A DNA stretch of 64,000 bases from Ruminococcus sp. (GTDB lineage Bacteria > Bacillota_A > Clostridia > Oscillospirales > Ruminococcaceae), in contig NZ_JAIKXF010000091.1 in assembly GCF_024684275.1 (NCBI RefSeq), positions 70,440 through 134,439 on the forward strand, read 5' to 3'. The notes beneath the pieces were generated by a model. That model had not been told where the DNA came from, did not search any database, and worked only from the letters and a program-made list of their open reading frames with translations. Positions within the stretch are counted from its first letter, which is position 1. Each line of letters opens with the position of its first letter. Below are positions 25,454 through 34,122 of the stretch, in pieces. Position numbers and translations under genes: made by a program.

Positions 25454-26021
25454 ATCTACCCGTGAGCAGCATATCCTCCGCTTCAAGACGACCCTGCGCT
25501 GGGTACTGTATTATCTGCTCATTTTCGTGAGCTTCATCATCATGACCTCGGGCACTCTTTATAAGCCGATGATACTTGTTCCAATGAGTATAGGTATTGC
25601 CGTGAACAATAATATGTACGGCTCGGCTGTTACCGGAGCTGTATGCGGCTTTCTCACTGATATTTGCTGCGGCAAGCTTTTCGGCTACAATGCCGTTGTG
25701 CTCACTTTCTTCTGTATATTGGCAAATCTGATATTTGAGCTGTATCTCAAAAATCGTTTCATAAACTATATGCTCATCACCACCGTGGTATCCTACATAC
25801 AGTGCTGGCTGGACTATAAATTCTACTACCAGATATGGGAGTATGAAAATGTGGGGCGGATATTCGTAAAGGTCTCACTGAGAGTCTGGATTTACACTGT
25901 AATATCGGCGGTCTTTGTGTATCTTGTGCTGAAGCTTGTGAACCGCTTCCTCATGCCGAGGGAACACCTTACCATAGAAGAAGCGATAAATACCAATATT
26001 CAGTCAGAAAACAGAAGATAA
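25443..26021 (+). CDS. mreD: Rod shape-determining protein MreD
   Basis: 192 residues with five or six hydrophobic segments, Clostridia-type MreD with the GAVCGFLTDICCGKLFGYNAV motif. It overlaps mreC by 11 bases, so translation is coupled. It completes the MreBCD set that positions the elongation transpeptidase encoded next. Confidence 0.88.
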   Translation: MRIRSTREQHILRFKTTLRWVLYYLLIFVSFIIMTSGTLYKPMILVPMSIGIAVNNNMYGSAVTGAVCGFLTDICCGKLFGYNAVVLTFFCILANLIFELYLKNRFINYMLITTVVSYIQCWLDYKFYYQIWEYENVGRIFVKVSLRVWIYTVISAVFVYLVLKLVNRFLMPREHLTIEEAINTNIQSENRR

Positions 26022-26028
26022 ACTTTAC

Positions 26029-26051
26029 GGCCGCACCCTAAAGGTGCGGTC
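26029..26051 (+). other. Intergenic hairpin between mreD and PBP2
   Basis: 9-bp stem GGCCGCACC / GGTGCGGTC with a 5-base loop, directly after mreD and 24 bp before the PBP2 start. No U-tract follows on either strand, so it may be a processing or stability element, or a weak attenuator. Confidence 0.5.
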
Positions 26052-26075
26052 ATAATCATAAAGGAGGCAGACTTT

Positions 26076-28358
26076 TTGAAAGGATTTGCAGAAAATCTGA
26101 AATCTATCATAATAATACTTCTGGTAGTGCTTTTAGCCCTGCTGAGTTCCCTGAGACTTATGAAGATACAGGTAGTCGGCGATAAGGATATAGGTACTCC
26201 CCAGCTATATGAGCCGGGTACCCTGACATATAAAAAGGGTATCAAGGCGACACGCGGTGAGATAATAGACTATGACGGAAATGTCATCGTTACCAACGAT
26301 GCACGTACAGACCTTGTGCTCCAGATGGCGTTCTTCCCAACTGACCTGCAGGAGGGCAACAGGGCTCTTCTCGGCATCTACAGAGAGCTTGAAAAGCATG
26401 GCTACAAATTCAAGGAAAGCATACCAATATCCTTTACAAAGCCATATATATTTATGTCAAGCGACACAGATGAGCTTATCTCTGACCTCAACCTCAATGT
26501 TTATGCTACCGCTGAAAACTGCATAGACAAGCTCATCTCAGACTATGAGATAGACGAGAAATACACCGACGAGGAAAAGCGTATCATCGCAGGTATGCGC
26601 TATCAGATGATAGACAAGGACTTCTCTTACAGCAATGACCTGCTCCTCGCAAAGGGCGTTGACGAGCAGACTGTTATCGACATGAAGGAGCTTGGAAACT
26701 TCTACCGCGGCATTGAGGCTGTGGACGCTTCCGAGCGAAAAATAGTCCGCGGCGATATACTCCCCCATGAGATAGGTACGGTAGGTCCTATCTACGCCGA
26801 GGAATATGACGAACTGAAATCAAAAGGCTACAGCTATAACGATATACTCGGAAAGAGCGGTATCGAAGCTGCTATGGAAACTCCGCTCCGCGGCATCAAC
26901 GGTGAGGAGCAGATAGCTGTCAAGGACGGAGTTGTCCGTGACGTAAAAACTATCACCGAAGCTACCTCGGGCGAAACTGTCAAGCTCACCGTAAACGGTG
27001 CTTATCAGATAAAGCTCCAGAATATACTGGATAATTTCCTGAACAACACCTTCCCTGCCATAAATCCTAATCCCGGCGTACTGAAGGGAAACTGCGGAGC
27101 TATATGCGTTCTTGATGCTAAAACAGGCGCTGTAAAGGGCATGGCGACTGCTCCGACCTATAATCTGAAGGACTACGTTGAAAACTATGAGTATTTCCTT
27201 GAAGCAAAGGATACTCCCCTTGTAAACCGATGCAGCTACGGTCTCTACAGACCTGGCTCTACCTTCAAGACCATTACTGCTACGGCAGGTCTTAACGAGG
27301 GCGTTGTAACAGGCGGTACTCCTCTGGTCTGCAACATGGGATATGATTTCTACGGAACACATTACTCCTGTACGGGACTTCACGGCAATATCACTGTAAG
27401 ACACGCTATCGAGGTATCATGCAACTCGTATTTCTATGAGCTGTCACGTATGCTCGGTATTGACAAGATAACCGAGTACGCAAAGCTCTACGGTCTCGGC
27501 TCGCATACAGGCATCGAAACAGGTGACGCAGAGGGTTATCTCTGTAATCCCGAGACATTTAAGGAGCACGGTCAGGAATGGTACGTCGGATACGTTATAC
27601 AGGCAGGTATCGGTAACCAGGACTGCGGTATGACTCCCCTGCAAATGGCTGTAGTTGCCAATACTATCGGCAACCGCGGTGTAAGGTATCAGCCTTATCT
27701 CGTTGACAGCTATTACAGCTACGGCTCAGGCAGCCTTATCAAGAAGACCGAGCCAACTATCGCCAATAAGATAGAAATAAAGACTCCGGACCTCTATGAC
27801 TATATAGTAGGCGGTATGATAGACGCTTCGCACAGTATGCCTGCCAGATATTCTCTCAGCAACTTAGGCTTTGATGTGGCTATCAAGACGGGTACTCCTC
27901 AGACAGGACGCAACCTCAACGAGCAGAACTCGTTCTTCATCGGCTTTGCTCCTGCAAACGATCCCGAAATAGCCTTTGCAGGTGTTATCGAGAGCGGTGA
28001 GTACTCAAAGTATATGATAAGAGACCTTATCCTTGCTTATCAGGAGTGCTACGGACTTGGCGGAGTTAAGCCCACAAAGCAGAAGCTCCCCGATGAATGG
28101 CGCCCCGAGCTCACAACAACTGCAACTACCACTACAACAGTCACAACAACAACTGTTACAACTATTACACAGGCATCAGAGGATATATCCACTGTTCCCT
28201 ATACCGAGCCTTATACAGCGGCTCCGTATGAACCGTGGACTGCTGCTCCTACCGAGCCGTGGACTGAGCCTCCTGTTATACCGACAGAGCCTGCAACTCC
28301 GCCGTTTGATCCCAATGCTTACGCTACTGATCCGCCGCAGGAGCCTGTGACATATTGA
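26076..28358 (+). CDS. mrdA: Elongation transpeptidase PBP2 (MrdA-like)
   Basis: Class B penicillin-binding protein of the elongasome. 760 residues: membrane segment about 11-30, dimerisation domain to about 330, transpeptidase domain with STFK (Ser about 395), SCN (about 448) and KTGTPQ (about 604). The last 75 residues form a Thr/Pro/Glu-rich tail with runs of Thr and PWT repeats, low in complexity and probably extended through the wall. The TTG at 26076 is taken as start because AAAGGAGG lies eight bases before it. Position after mreBCD supports the elongation rather than division role. A strong terminator follows. Confidence 0.93.
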   Translation: MKGFAENLKSIIIILLVVLLALLSSLRLMKIQVVGDKDIGTPQLYEPGTLTYKKGIKATRGEIIDYDGNVIVTNDARTDLVLQMAFFPTDLQEGNRALLGIYRELEKHGYKFKESIPISFTKPYIFMSSDTDELISDLNLNVYATAENCIDKLISDYEIDEKYTDEEKRIIAGMRYQMIDKDFSYSNDLLLAKGVDEQTVIDMKELGNFYRGIEAVDASERKIVRGDILPHEIGTVGPIYAEEYDELKSKGYSYNDILGKSGIEAAMETPLRGINGEEQIAVKDGVVRDVKTITEATSGETVKLTVNGAYQIKLQNILDNFLNNTFPAINPNPGVLKGNCGAICVLDAKTGAVKGMATAPTYNLKDYVENYEYFLEAKDTPLVNRCSYGLYRPGSTFKTITATAGLNEGVVTGGTPLVCNMGYDFYGTHYSCTGLHGNITVRHAIEVSCNSYFYELSRMLGIDKITEYAKLYGLGSHTGIETGDAEGYLCNPETFKEHGQEWYVGYVIQAGIGNQDCGMTPLQMAVVANTIGNRGVRYQPYLVDSYYSYGSGSLIKKTEPTIANKIEIKTPDLYDYIVGGMIDASHSMPARYSLSNLGFDVAIKTGTPQTGRNLNEQNSFFIGFAPANDPEIAFAGVIESGEYSKYMIRDLILAYQECYGLGGVKPTKQKLPDEWRPELTTTATTTTTVTTTTVTTITQASEDISTVPYTEPYTAAPYEPWTAAPTEPWTEPPVIPTEPATPPFDPNAYATDPPQEPVTY

Positions 28359-28361
28359 TAT

Positions 28362-28395
28362 AAAGCCGATGTGTTTTTCACATCGGCTTTTTCAG
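28362..28395 (+). terminator. Intrinsic terminator after PBP2
   Basis: Perfect 12-bp stem AAAGCCGATGTG / CACATCGGCTTT with a T5 loop and a trailing T-run, starting four bases after the PBP2 stop. Confidence 0.9.
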
Positions 28396-28454
28396 CAATG
28401 AAAAAAATGTATATTTTCCGTTTGCCTGTCAATAATATGGTCGGAGGTGTTAGT

Positions 28455-29228
28455 GTGAAAAAAAACGAACTGACCGACAAGCATTACGGAAAAGGCTCAA
28501 GGAGCTTCTATGCTGCTCTTGGCATAAGCGCCGTTATGGTAGCAGCCGCCTGCCTTTTCGCTCATAAACAGGGGGACGCGATACCCGATATCAAGCCCTC
28601 TGCAAACAAAGCTCCCATAACGGCTGAGACTCCTGTGGGAAAGCGTGTCACAGGCATACCAAAGGTTACTTCCCCTGCCTACAGCATAACATCGGCGATC
28701 GTAACTGCTCCGCCTGTTAAGGAGACTATCCCCGCAGCTGAGATAACTGCTGATGCGCCATTTGAGGTTGCTGAGAGCTTTTTCGAGCAGCCTGCATCGG
28801 AAGCTTCTAAGGGAATGGACAATGCCTGTGCTCCGCTGAATGATATTACCAATGTAATAGAGCCTTTCAGCAATGGCGAGCTTGTTAAAAACGCTACAAC
28901 AGGAACTTGGCAGACTCACAACGGCGCAGATATCGCAGCTGAAGTGGGTACGGACGTCATCGCTGTAGAAAAGGGAGATATATCCTCGGTTTCAAATGAT
29001 CCCCTGTGGGGAGTGACTGTCGTCCTTGATCACAAAAACGGCTTCATCACAAGATACTGCGGACTCGGAGCTGACCTTGCAGTACAGCAGGGCGATACGA
29101 TCGAACGCGGAGCTGTGATCGGCGCTGTGGGAGAAACTGCTGATATAGAAAGTGCAGAGGCTCCGCATCTTCATATAGAGATCACTCATAACGGAGCCTT
29201 TGTCGATCCTATGACAGTTTTTAAATAA
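28455..29228 (+). CDS. M23 family peptidase, membrane anchored (SpoIIQ/LytM-like)
   Basis: About 257 residues: short cytoplasmic start, membrane segment about 18-38, Thr/Pro/Ala-rich linker to about 120, and a C-terminal LytM domain. The zinc ligands are intact: HNGAD (His about 155, Asp about 159) and HLH (about 238-240), so it should be an active endopeptidase cutting peptide cross-links. The GTG at 28455 follows GGAGG; an in-frame ATG far upstream lies inside the PBP2 terminator and is rejected. The architecture resembles SpoIIQ; the genomic neighbours suggest wall growth. Confidence 0.86.
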   Translation: MKKNELTDKHYGKGSRSFYAALGISAVMVAAACLFAHKQGDAIPDIKPSANKAPITAETPVGKRVTGIPKVTSPAYSITSAIVTAPPVKETIPAAEITADAPFEVAESFFEQPASEASKGMDNACAPLNDITNVIEPFSNGELVKNATTGTWQTHNGADIAAEVGTDVIAVEKGDISSVSNDPLWGVTVVLDHKNGFITRYCGLGADLAVQQGDTIERGAVIGAVGETADIESAEAPHLHIEITHNGAFVDPMTVFK

Positions 29229-29239
29229 TTAATTCTTAC

Positions 29240-29273
29240 AACACTTCCCCACAATTGCGGAAGTGTTTTTTTT
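29240..29273 (+). terminator. Intrinsic terminator after the M23 peptidase
   Basis: 9-bp stem AACACTTCC / GGAAGTGTT followed by eight T residues, 11 bases after the stop codon. Confidence 0.9.
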
Positions 29274-29281
29274 ACAGAAGC

Positions 29282-29452
29282 GCCTTTTTCGCGCTGAGAT
29301 AAATATCAGCTGTACTTTTTTTCCGCGATTGTTGCTATTTCCTAAAAAACATGATATAAGCGCGGAGCCCGCGCCGCCTTTTTCGCGCTGAGATAAATAT
29401 CTGCCGCACTTTTTTTCCGCGATTGTTGCTATTTCCTAAAAAACATGATATA
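29282..29452 (+). repeat. 94-bp tandem duplication carrying a promoter
   Basis: Two nearly identical copies (starting at 29282 and 29376, period 94 bp) of a block ending in an extended -10 promoter. Copies differ by a few bases. Copy 1 ends TATAAG, copy 2 TATAAT, so only the second keeps a consensus -10. The stretch holds no gene. Confidence 0.8.
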
Positions 29453-29454
29453 AT
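29426..29454 (+). promoter_or_regulatory. Sigma-A promoter of the DtxR-type regulator
   Basis: -35 TTGCTA (29426-29431), 17-base spacer ending in TGA, -10 TATAAT (29449-29454). It drives the regulator and probably murL-murD2, since no terminator lies between. Confidence 0.7.
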
Positions 29455-29506
29455 ATTATATATATATTTTTTTGCGTATCCTATTATTTTGTAAAGGAGA
29501 CTTAAA

Positions 29507-29896
29507 ATGGCTATTACAGAAGCAGTTGAAAATTACCTTGAAACTATCCTTATCCTATCTCAGAAGCAGCCCGATGTCCACGCCATCGACATCTGCTCGT
29601 ATCTGGGCTATTCTCGTCCTACGGTATCTATCATTCTTAAAAAAATGAAGGACGAGGGACTTGTTTCTGTTGATGATGACAATCATATAAGACTTACAGA
29701 CGCCGGCAGACACGTTGCCGAGCGTATTTATGACAGACATAACGTCCTCACCGAGCTGTTCATTCTTCTCGGCGTCAACCGCGATATTGCTTCTGAGGAC
29801 GCCTGCAAGGTGGAGCACGACATTTCCGACGAGACATTCGCTATGCTTAAATCGCATTACAGAAAGCTCCTTGAAAAAGCAGCCAAGAATAAATAA
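29507..29896 (+). CDS. DtxR/MntR-type metal-dependent transcriptional regulator
   Basis: 129 residues. N-terminal winged helix (about 1-60) with NYLETILILSQ and the recognition region SRPTVSIILKKMKDEGLV, followed by the metal-binding dimerisation domain with RIYDRHNVLTELF, the DACKVEHDISDETF motif that supplies His/Glu ligands, and no SH3-like third domain. Iron or manganese dependence cannot be told from sequence. AAAGGAG precedes the ATG. No obvious metal transporter lies nearby; the next gene is murL, 20 bp downstream. Confidence 0.88.
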   Translation: MAITEAVENYLETILILSQKQPDVHAIDICSYLGYSRPTVSIILKKMKDEGLVSVDDDNHIRLTDAGRHVAERIYDRHNVLTELFILLGVNRDIASEDACKVEHDISDETFAMLKSHYRKLLEKAAKNK

Positions 29897-29916
29897 GTCA
29901 TCAACGGAGAGAAATA

Positions 29917-31299
29917 ATGGGCAAATATGAAGAATTCAGGGAGAAATATCCCTCCTTTGTGTATAAGGCATATCATGTAAACGAAACTAAAAATACTGTG
30001 GAGATAGGCTACGAATTTTCCATTACAGGTCTGGCAGAATTCCGCCCGAGCTGGAGCTTCCGCAAGCCTGAGAGCTTCTCGGTAAAGGGTGACCTCACAT
30101 TTGAGAGGCTTGCCTTTTCGCTGGGTATGGCTGAGGCTGTAAGCTACTGGAAAGCCACCTGCTCTCCTGAGTTCCTTGTAAAATGCGGTGAACTCAATGA
30201 GGAGCAGAAGCTATGGTGGAAAAAGCTGTGGTTCATGGGACTTGGCGAGCTGTTCTATGTAAACGGCATTTCAGCAGAGCAGGACAGCTTCGTGAATATT
30301 ACAGCTACAGGAAAATATGACAGCTCTCTCAAGGAAACAGTCCGCGAGCCAAGAGGCTGTCTTGTGCCTATAGGCGGCGGAAAGGACTCGGCTCTTACAC
30401 TGGAAACTCTGGTAAGATCAGGTATGAAGTGCCTTTGCTACTCGATAAACAAGCGCCGCTCTATCACCGAGACCGTCAGAAAAGCTGGTCTTGATGATGA
30501 TGCTCTCATCATATCACACCGACACTTTGACCGCTCTCTGGTAGACCTCAATAATCAGGGCTTTATAAACGGTCATACGCCATTTTCAGCTATAGTTGCG
30601 TTTTCAGCTGAGATAACCGCTTATCTTAACGAGCTGAAATACATCGTTCTCTCTAATGAATCCAGTGCCAACGAAAGCACTGTTGTAGGACAGGAAGTTA
30701 ATCATCAGTACTCAAAGAGCTTTGAATTCGAGCAGGACTTCCATAACTATGAAGAAAAGTATCTCCGCACGGGACAGTACTATTTCAGCTTTCTGCGCCC
30801 TCTTGCAGAGTTCCAGATAGCAAAGATGTTCGTATCTCACCGAAAGTACCTCAGCGTTTTCAGAAGCTGTAATCTGGGCAGCAAGGTATCTCCAGATATA
30901 TGGTGCGGAGAGTGCCCGAAATGCCTGTTCGTGTGCCTTATCCTCTCCCCGTTCCTTACTATGGCTGAGCTTGTAAAGATATTCGGGAAGGATATGCTCA
31001 ATGACAAAAATATGATGAAATATTTCGTAGAGCTTATAGGTCAGTCACTGCATAAGCCTTTCGAGTGCGTTGGCAGCATCAGTGAGGTGAATCTGGCTGT
31101 ATCACTGGCTATACGCAAGCTTGAACAGAACGGCGAGAAGCTGCCGCTGCTTTTCAGTGAATACAAGGACCGCGGTCTTTACTGTCCCGAAACCATAGAC
31201 GCCCTCAACAGAGAGTGCTGCGGCTCGTTCAACGAGCAGAATCTGCTCCCCGACGAATTCAAGACCTTACTCAGGAAAGAAATGGAGAACCTTTTATGA
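29917..31299 (+). CDS. murL: UDP-N-acetylmuramoyl-L-alanyl-L-glutamate epimerase MurL
   Basis: ATP-dependent epimerase that converts the terminal L-Glu of UDP-MurNAc-L-Ala-L-Glu to D-Glu, replacing the glutamate racemase route; the activity was established in Xanthomonas. 460 residues. Seen: the PP-loop-like GGGKDS (about 153-158), the long LSNESSANESTVVGQEVN region followed by HQYSKSFEFEQDF, and a cysteine pair in WCGECPKCLF. These match my knowledge of MurL. The adjacent gene encodes a Mur ligase and overlaps by 4 bases (ATGA), which strongly supports the MurD2-MurL pairing. Confidence 0.85.
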   Translation: MGKYEEFREKYPSFVYKAYHVNETKNTVEIGYEFSITGLAEFRPSWSFRKPESFSVKGDLTFERLAFSLGMAEAVSYWKATCSPEFLVKCGELNEEQKLWWKKLWFMGLGELFYVNGISAEQDSFVNITATGKYDSSLKETVREPRGCLVPIGGGKDSALTLETLVRSGMKCLCYSINKRRSITETVRKAGLDDDALIISHRHFDRSLVDLNNQGFINGHTPFSAIVAFSAEITAYLNELKYIVLSNESSANESTVVGQEVNHQYSKSFEFEQDFHNYEEKYLRTGQYYFSFLRPLAEFQIAKMFVSHRKYLSVFRSCNLGSKVSPDIWCGECPKCLFVCLILSPFLTMAELVKIFGKDMLNDKNMMKYFVELIGQSLHKPFECVGSISEVNLAVSLAIRKLEQNGEKLPLLFSEYKDRGLYCPETIDALNRECCGSFNEQNLLPDEFKTLLRKEMENLL

Positions 31300-32648
31300 T
31301 ACCATTCGGCGAATATATCAAGAACTATACAGAAAAAAAATCAGTCTGCATTCTCGGCTTCGGCAGAGAGGGAAAGTCCACATATAAGGCTCTGGAGAAG
31401 TTCTGCTCACCCGAAAAAATCGCCATTGCAGACCTTAATGATATTGACCGCAATGCCGATAATATCCCCGAAAATGTGGAGCTTATCTGCGGAAAAGACT
31501 ATCAGGACTGCCTTGAACGCTTCGATTTAGTGTTCAAAAGCCCGGGTATCGTACTTGAAAAGCCTGCTTCTGAGCTGAAATGCCGGATAACCTGTGAAAC
31601 TCAGGTATTCTTTGAGTGCTTCCGCGAACAGATAATCGGAATAACAGGCACTAAGGGAAAAAGCACTGTTACCTCACTGATTTACCATGTGCTGAAGGAA
31701 AGCGGTCTTGACTGCCATATCGCAGGAAATATAGGCATACCTGTCTTTGACATCGCCGAGGACATGAGAGAGGATACCGTGGTCGTCTGTGAGCTATCCT
31801 GCCACCAGCTTGAATATATGACGGTTTCTCCGAAATACGCTGTTTTTCTCAATCTCTACGAGGAGCACCTCGACCACTACGGCACTATGGAAAACTACTA
31901 TAATGCCAAAAAGAATATCTACCTCCACCAGCAGGAGAACGACGTTCTGCTCATAAACTCGGATATTGCGCCGACAGAACCTATCTCATGGAATACCTAT
32001 ACAGTTTCTGATACAGACTGCGATGCCGACGTTTATGTAAAAAACGGCATGGTACACTGCACTGAGCCATACGTTATCCCCACCGACAAGGTGAAGCTTC
32101 TGGGCGTTCACAATCACTATAATATCGCTGTGGCTTACTATATCACCACACTGTTTATTCGTGAGGAGGATTTCACAAAGGCTCTCTGCACATTCTCTCC
32201 CCTCGCTCACAGGCTTGAATATGTGGATACAGTACGCGGTATACGCTGGTATGACGATTCTATCTCAACTGCCTGTGCTACGGCTATTTCTGCTATGCAA
32301 AGCGTACCAAATGCCGGGACGATACTAATCGGCGGCATGGACAGAGGTATCGACTACGCTCCCCTTGTGGAATTCCTTGGAGGCTTCGATATAAGAGTTA
32401 TCTGCATGGAGACATCGGGCAAGCGCGTTTACGATATGATACTTGACTGTAACGGCTTTAAGAATAAGGAGCGTGTCCACTACGCTGAACACCTTGACGA
32501 AGCTGTAAAGCTGGCTTCGGAGATAACTCCCGAGGGCATGAGCTGTGTTATGTCACCTGCGGCGGCAAGCTACGGTATCTTCAAGAATTTCGAGGAGCGC
32601 GGCGACGCATTCAAGAAGCTGGTCGCCGAACTGAGTGCTGAGAAATAA
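31296..32648 (+). CDS. Mur ligase of MurD type, probable L-glutamate-adding MurD2
   Basis: About 450 residues. ATP loop GITGTKGKSTVTS (about 115-127), the LNLYEEHLDHYG motif, and the C-terminal ligase domain with WYDDSISTACATAISAM. MurD adds glutamate to UDP-MurNAc-L-Ala; partnered with MurL the substrate is expected to be L-Glu (MurD2). The ATG at 31296 overlaps the murL stop, with GGAG seven bases upstream; a longer frame starting inside murL is rejected. Whether a conventional D-Glu MurD exists elsewhere in the genome cannot be seen. Confidence 0.85.
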   Translation: MIPFGEYIKNYTEKKSVCILGFGREGKSTYKALEKFCSPEKIAIADLNDIDRNADNIPENVELICGKDYQDCLERFDLVFKSPGIVLEKPASELKCRITCETQVFFECFREQIIGITGTKGKSTVTSLIYHVLKESGLDCHIAGNIGIPVFDIAEDMREDTVVVCELSCHQLEYMTVSPKYAVFLNLYEEHLDHYGTMENYYNAKKNIYLHQQENDVLLINSDIAPTEPISWNTYTVSDTDCDADVYVKNGMVHCTEPYVIPTDKVKLLGVHNHYNIAVAYYITTLFIREEDFTKALCTFSPLAHRLEYVDTVRGIRWYDDSISTACATAISAMQSVPNAGTILIGGMDRGIDYAPLVEFLGGFDIRVICMETSGKRVYDMILDCNGFKNKERVHYAEHLDEAVKLASEITPEGMSCVMSPAAASYGIFKNFEERGDAFKKLVAELSAEK

Positions 32649-32680
32649 GAGCTAAGAACTTAGAGCTTAGAACTTAGAAA
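32646..32680. repeat. Heptad repeat array after murD2
   Basis: Five tandem 7-base units (TAAGAGC, TAAGAAC, TTAGAGC, TTAGAAC, TTAGAAA) beginning at the murD2 stop codon. Related in period and composition to the arrays at 13621-13742. Confidence 0.55.
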
Positions 32681-32687
32681 TTATTTC

Positions 32688-32706
32688 GGGCGGATAATAT
32701 CCGCCC
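32688..32706 (+). terminator. Hairpin after the murL-murD2 operon
   Basis: Stem GGGCGGAT / ATCCGCCC with a 3-base loop, followed by ATATTTAT. The T-run is weak, but position after the operon suits a terminator. Confidence 0.55.
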
Positions 32707-32787
32707 ATATTTATGGGACGCCGAAGACGGCGCCACCTGCACATTTTGCTTCAAAAAGGCTTTTATTGCTAAATTTTACGGAAACTC

Positions 32788-32816
32788 TTGCAATTCACTG
32801 CAAGCTATGATATAAT
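32788..32816 (+). promoter_or_regulatory. Sigma-A promoter of the class II aldolase gene
   Basis: -35 TTGCAA (32788-32793), 17-base spacer ending in TGA, -10 TATAAT (32811-32816). The leader contains a short GGGG / CCCC hairpin at about 32826-32840. Confidence 0.7.
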
Positions 32817-32870
32817 ATTAACGATGGGGTCTTGAGCCCCGTAAATGAATTCTCAGGAGGAATTATTTTT

Positions 32871-33734
32871 ATGTTAACTTCAGCTACAGAAATGCTCCAG
32901 AAAGCAAGAGCAGGCAAATACGCAGTAGGTCAGTTCAATATCAACAACCTTGAGTGGACTAAGGCTATACTCCTTACAGCTCAGGAGTGCAATTCTCCTG
33001 TTATCCTCGGTGTTTCTGAGGGCGCAGGCAAGTATATGTGCGGTTTCGAGACTGTTGCAGCTATGGTTGCTGCTATGGACAAGTCTCTCGGTATCACTGT
33101 TCCTGTTGCACTTCACCTCGACCACGGCTCATATGAGGCTTGCTACAAGTGCATCAAGGCTGGTTTCACTTCTATCATGTTCGACGGTTCACACTTCCCG
33201 ATCGCTGAGAACGTTGCTAAGACAACTGAGCTCGTAAACGCTTCTCACAATCTCGGTCTTTCTATCGAGGCTGAGGTAGGCGCTATCGGCGGCGAAGAGG
33301 ACGGCGTTATCGGTAAGGGCGAGTGCGCTGATCCTGCTGAGTGCAAGCAGATCGCTGATCTCGGCGTTGACTTCCTTGCAGCTGGTATCGGTAATATCCA
33401 CGGTGTATACCCTGCAAACTGGGAAGGTCTCAGCTTTGAGACTCTCGAGGCTATCAACAAGACTGTTGGCGATATGCCTCTCGTTCTCCACGGCGGTACA
33501 GGTATCCCTGACGACATGATCACAAAGGCTATCTCTCTCGGCGTTGCTAAGATCAACGTAAATACAGAGTGCCAGCTCGTATTTGCTGAGGCTACAAGAG
33601 GCTACGTTGAGGCTGGTAAGGACAAGCAGGGCAAGGGCTTCGACCCAAGAAAGCTCCTCGCACCGGGCGTTGAGGCTATCAAGGCTAAGGTCAAGGAGAA
33701 GATGGAGCTCTTCGGAAGCGTAAACAAGGCTTAA
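32871..33734 (+). CDS. fba: Class II fructose-1,6-bisphosphate aldolase
   Basis: Zinc-dependent glycolytic aldolase. 287 residues with GQFNINNLEW near residue 24, the metal/substrate motif VALHLDHGS, MFDGSHFPIAEN, EAEVGAIGGEEDG, LVLHGGTGIPD and the C-terminal NVNTECQ stretch. The ATG at 32871 follows AGGAGG by 10 bases; a longer frame lacks a ribosome site. Codon use is strikingly biased toward a narrow preferred set (GCT, GGT, CTC), as expected for a highly expressed gene. Confidence 0.95.
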   Translation: MLTSATEMLQKARAGKYAVGQFNINNLEWTKAILLTAQECNSPVILGVSEGAGKYMCGFETVAAMVAAMDKSLGITVPVALHLDHGSYEACYKCIKAGFTSIMFDGSHFPIAENVAKTTELVNASHNLGLSIEAEVGAIGGEEDGVIGKGECADPAECKQIADLGVDFLAAGIGNIHGVYPANWEGLSFETLEAINKTVGDMPLVLHGGTGIPDDMITKAISLGVAKINVNTECQLVFAEATRGYVEAGKDKQGKGFDPRKLLAPGVEAIKAKVKEKMELFGSVNKA

Positions 33735-33752
33735 TTACAAGGGGAAATCACT

Positions 33753-34082
33753 ATGGCATGGGGCAGATTTGAACAGAATTTTGTTTATAACTATGACATA
33801 AATGCTTGCCTCGACGCTGTTATGCGAACAGGCGCTCAGCGCAAGCTAAAGGTCAAGTCCGCAGACAGAAATGCCTACAGAGTGGTATTCAGTACAGGAA
33901 TGTCACTTACCACATGGGGTGAAAAGGTCCACGTTGCACTGGGAGTTCTCCCTGATGGAAAAACGGGAATAAATATTGCAAGCGTTTCCAATCTTGGCAC
34001 AGAAATTACTGCAAAATCAAGAAACGAGAAGAACGTTTATGAATTTGTAAATACCCTTAATACTTTCCTTCCCCAAAGATAA
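33753..34082 (+). CDS. Conserved small protein of unknown function
   Basis: 109 residues, no signal peptide or membrane segment. Mixed alpha/beta composition with LDAVMRTGAQRKLKVKSAD and a beta-rich centre (YRVVFSTGMSLTTWGEKVHVALGVLP); I do not recognise a family. AAGGGGA precedes the ATG, codon use matches the neighbours, and it is followed by a strong terminator, all of which support a real gene co-transcribed with the aldolase 18 bp upstream. Confidence 0.7.
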   Translation: MAWGRFEQNFVYNYDINACLDAVMRTGAQRKLKVKSADRNAYRVVFSTGMSLTTWGEKVHVALGVLPDGKTGINIASVSNLGTEITAKSRNEKNVYEFVNTLNTFLPQR

Positions 34083-34090
34083 TGAAAATT

Positions 34091-34122
34091 GCCCGAGGAT
34101 CAGTTCCTCGGGCTTTTTATTT
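34091..34122 (+). terminator. Intrinsic terminator after the small unknown gene
   Basis: 8-bp stem GCCCGAGG / CCTCGGGC followed by TTTTTATTTT. It overlaps the 3' end of the convergent flavoprotein gene. Confidence 0.88.

Noticed and set aside
26029..26051. Intrinsic terminator separating mreD from PBP2
   Set aside because: Stem is good but neither strand has a U-tract after it, so it is listed only as a hairpin.
28371..28454. Upstream extension of the M23 peptidase start
   Set aside because: The extra codons lie inside the PBP2 terminator and lack a ribosome site; the GTG at 28455 follows GGAGG.
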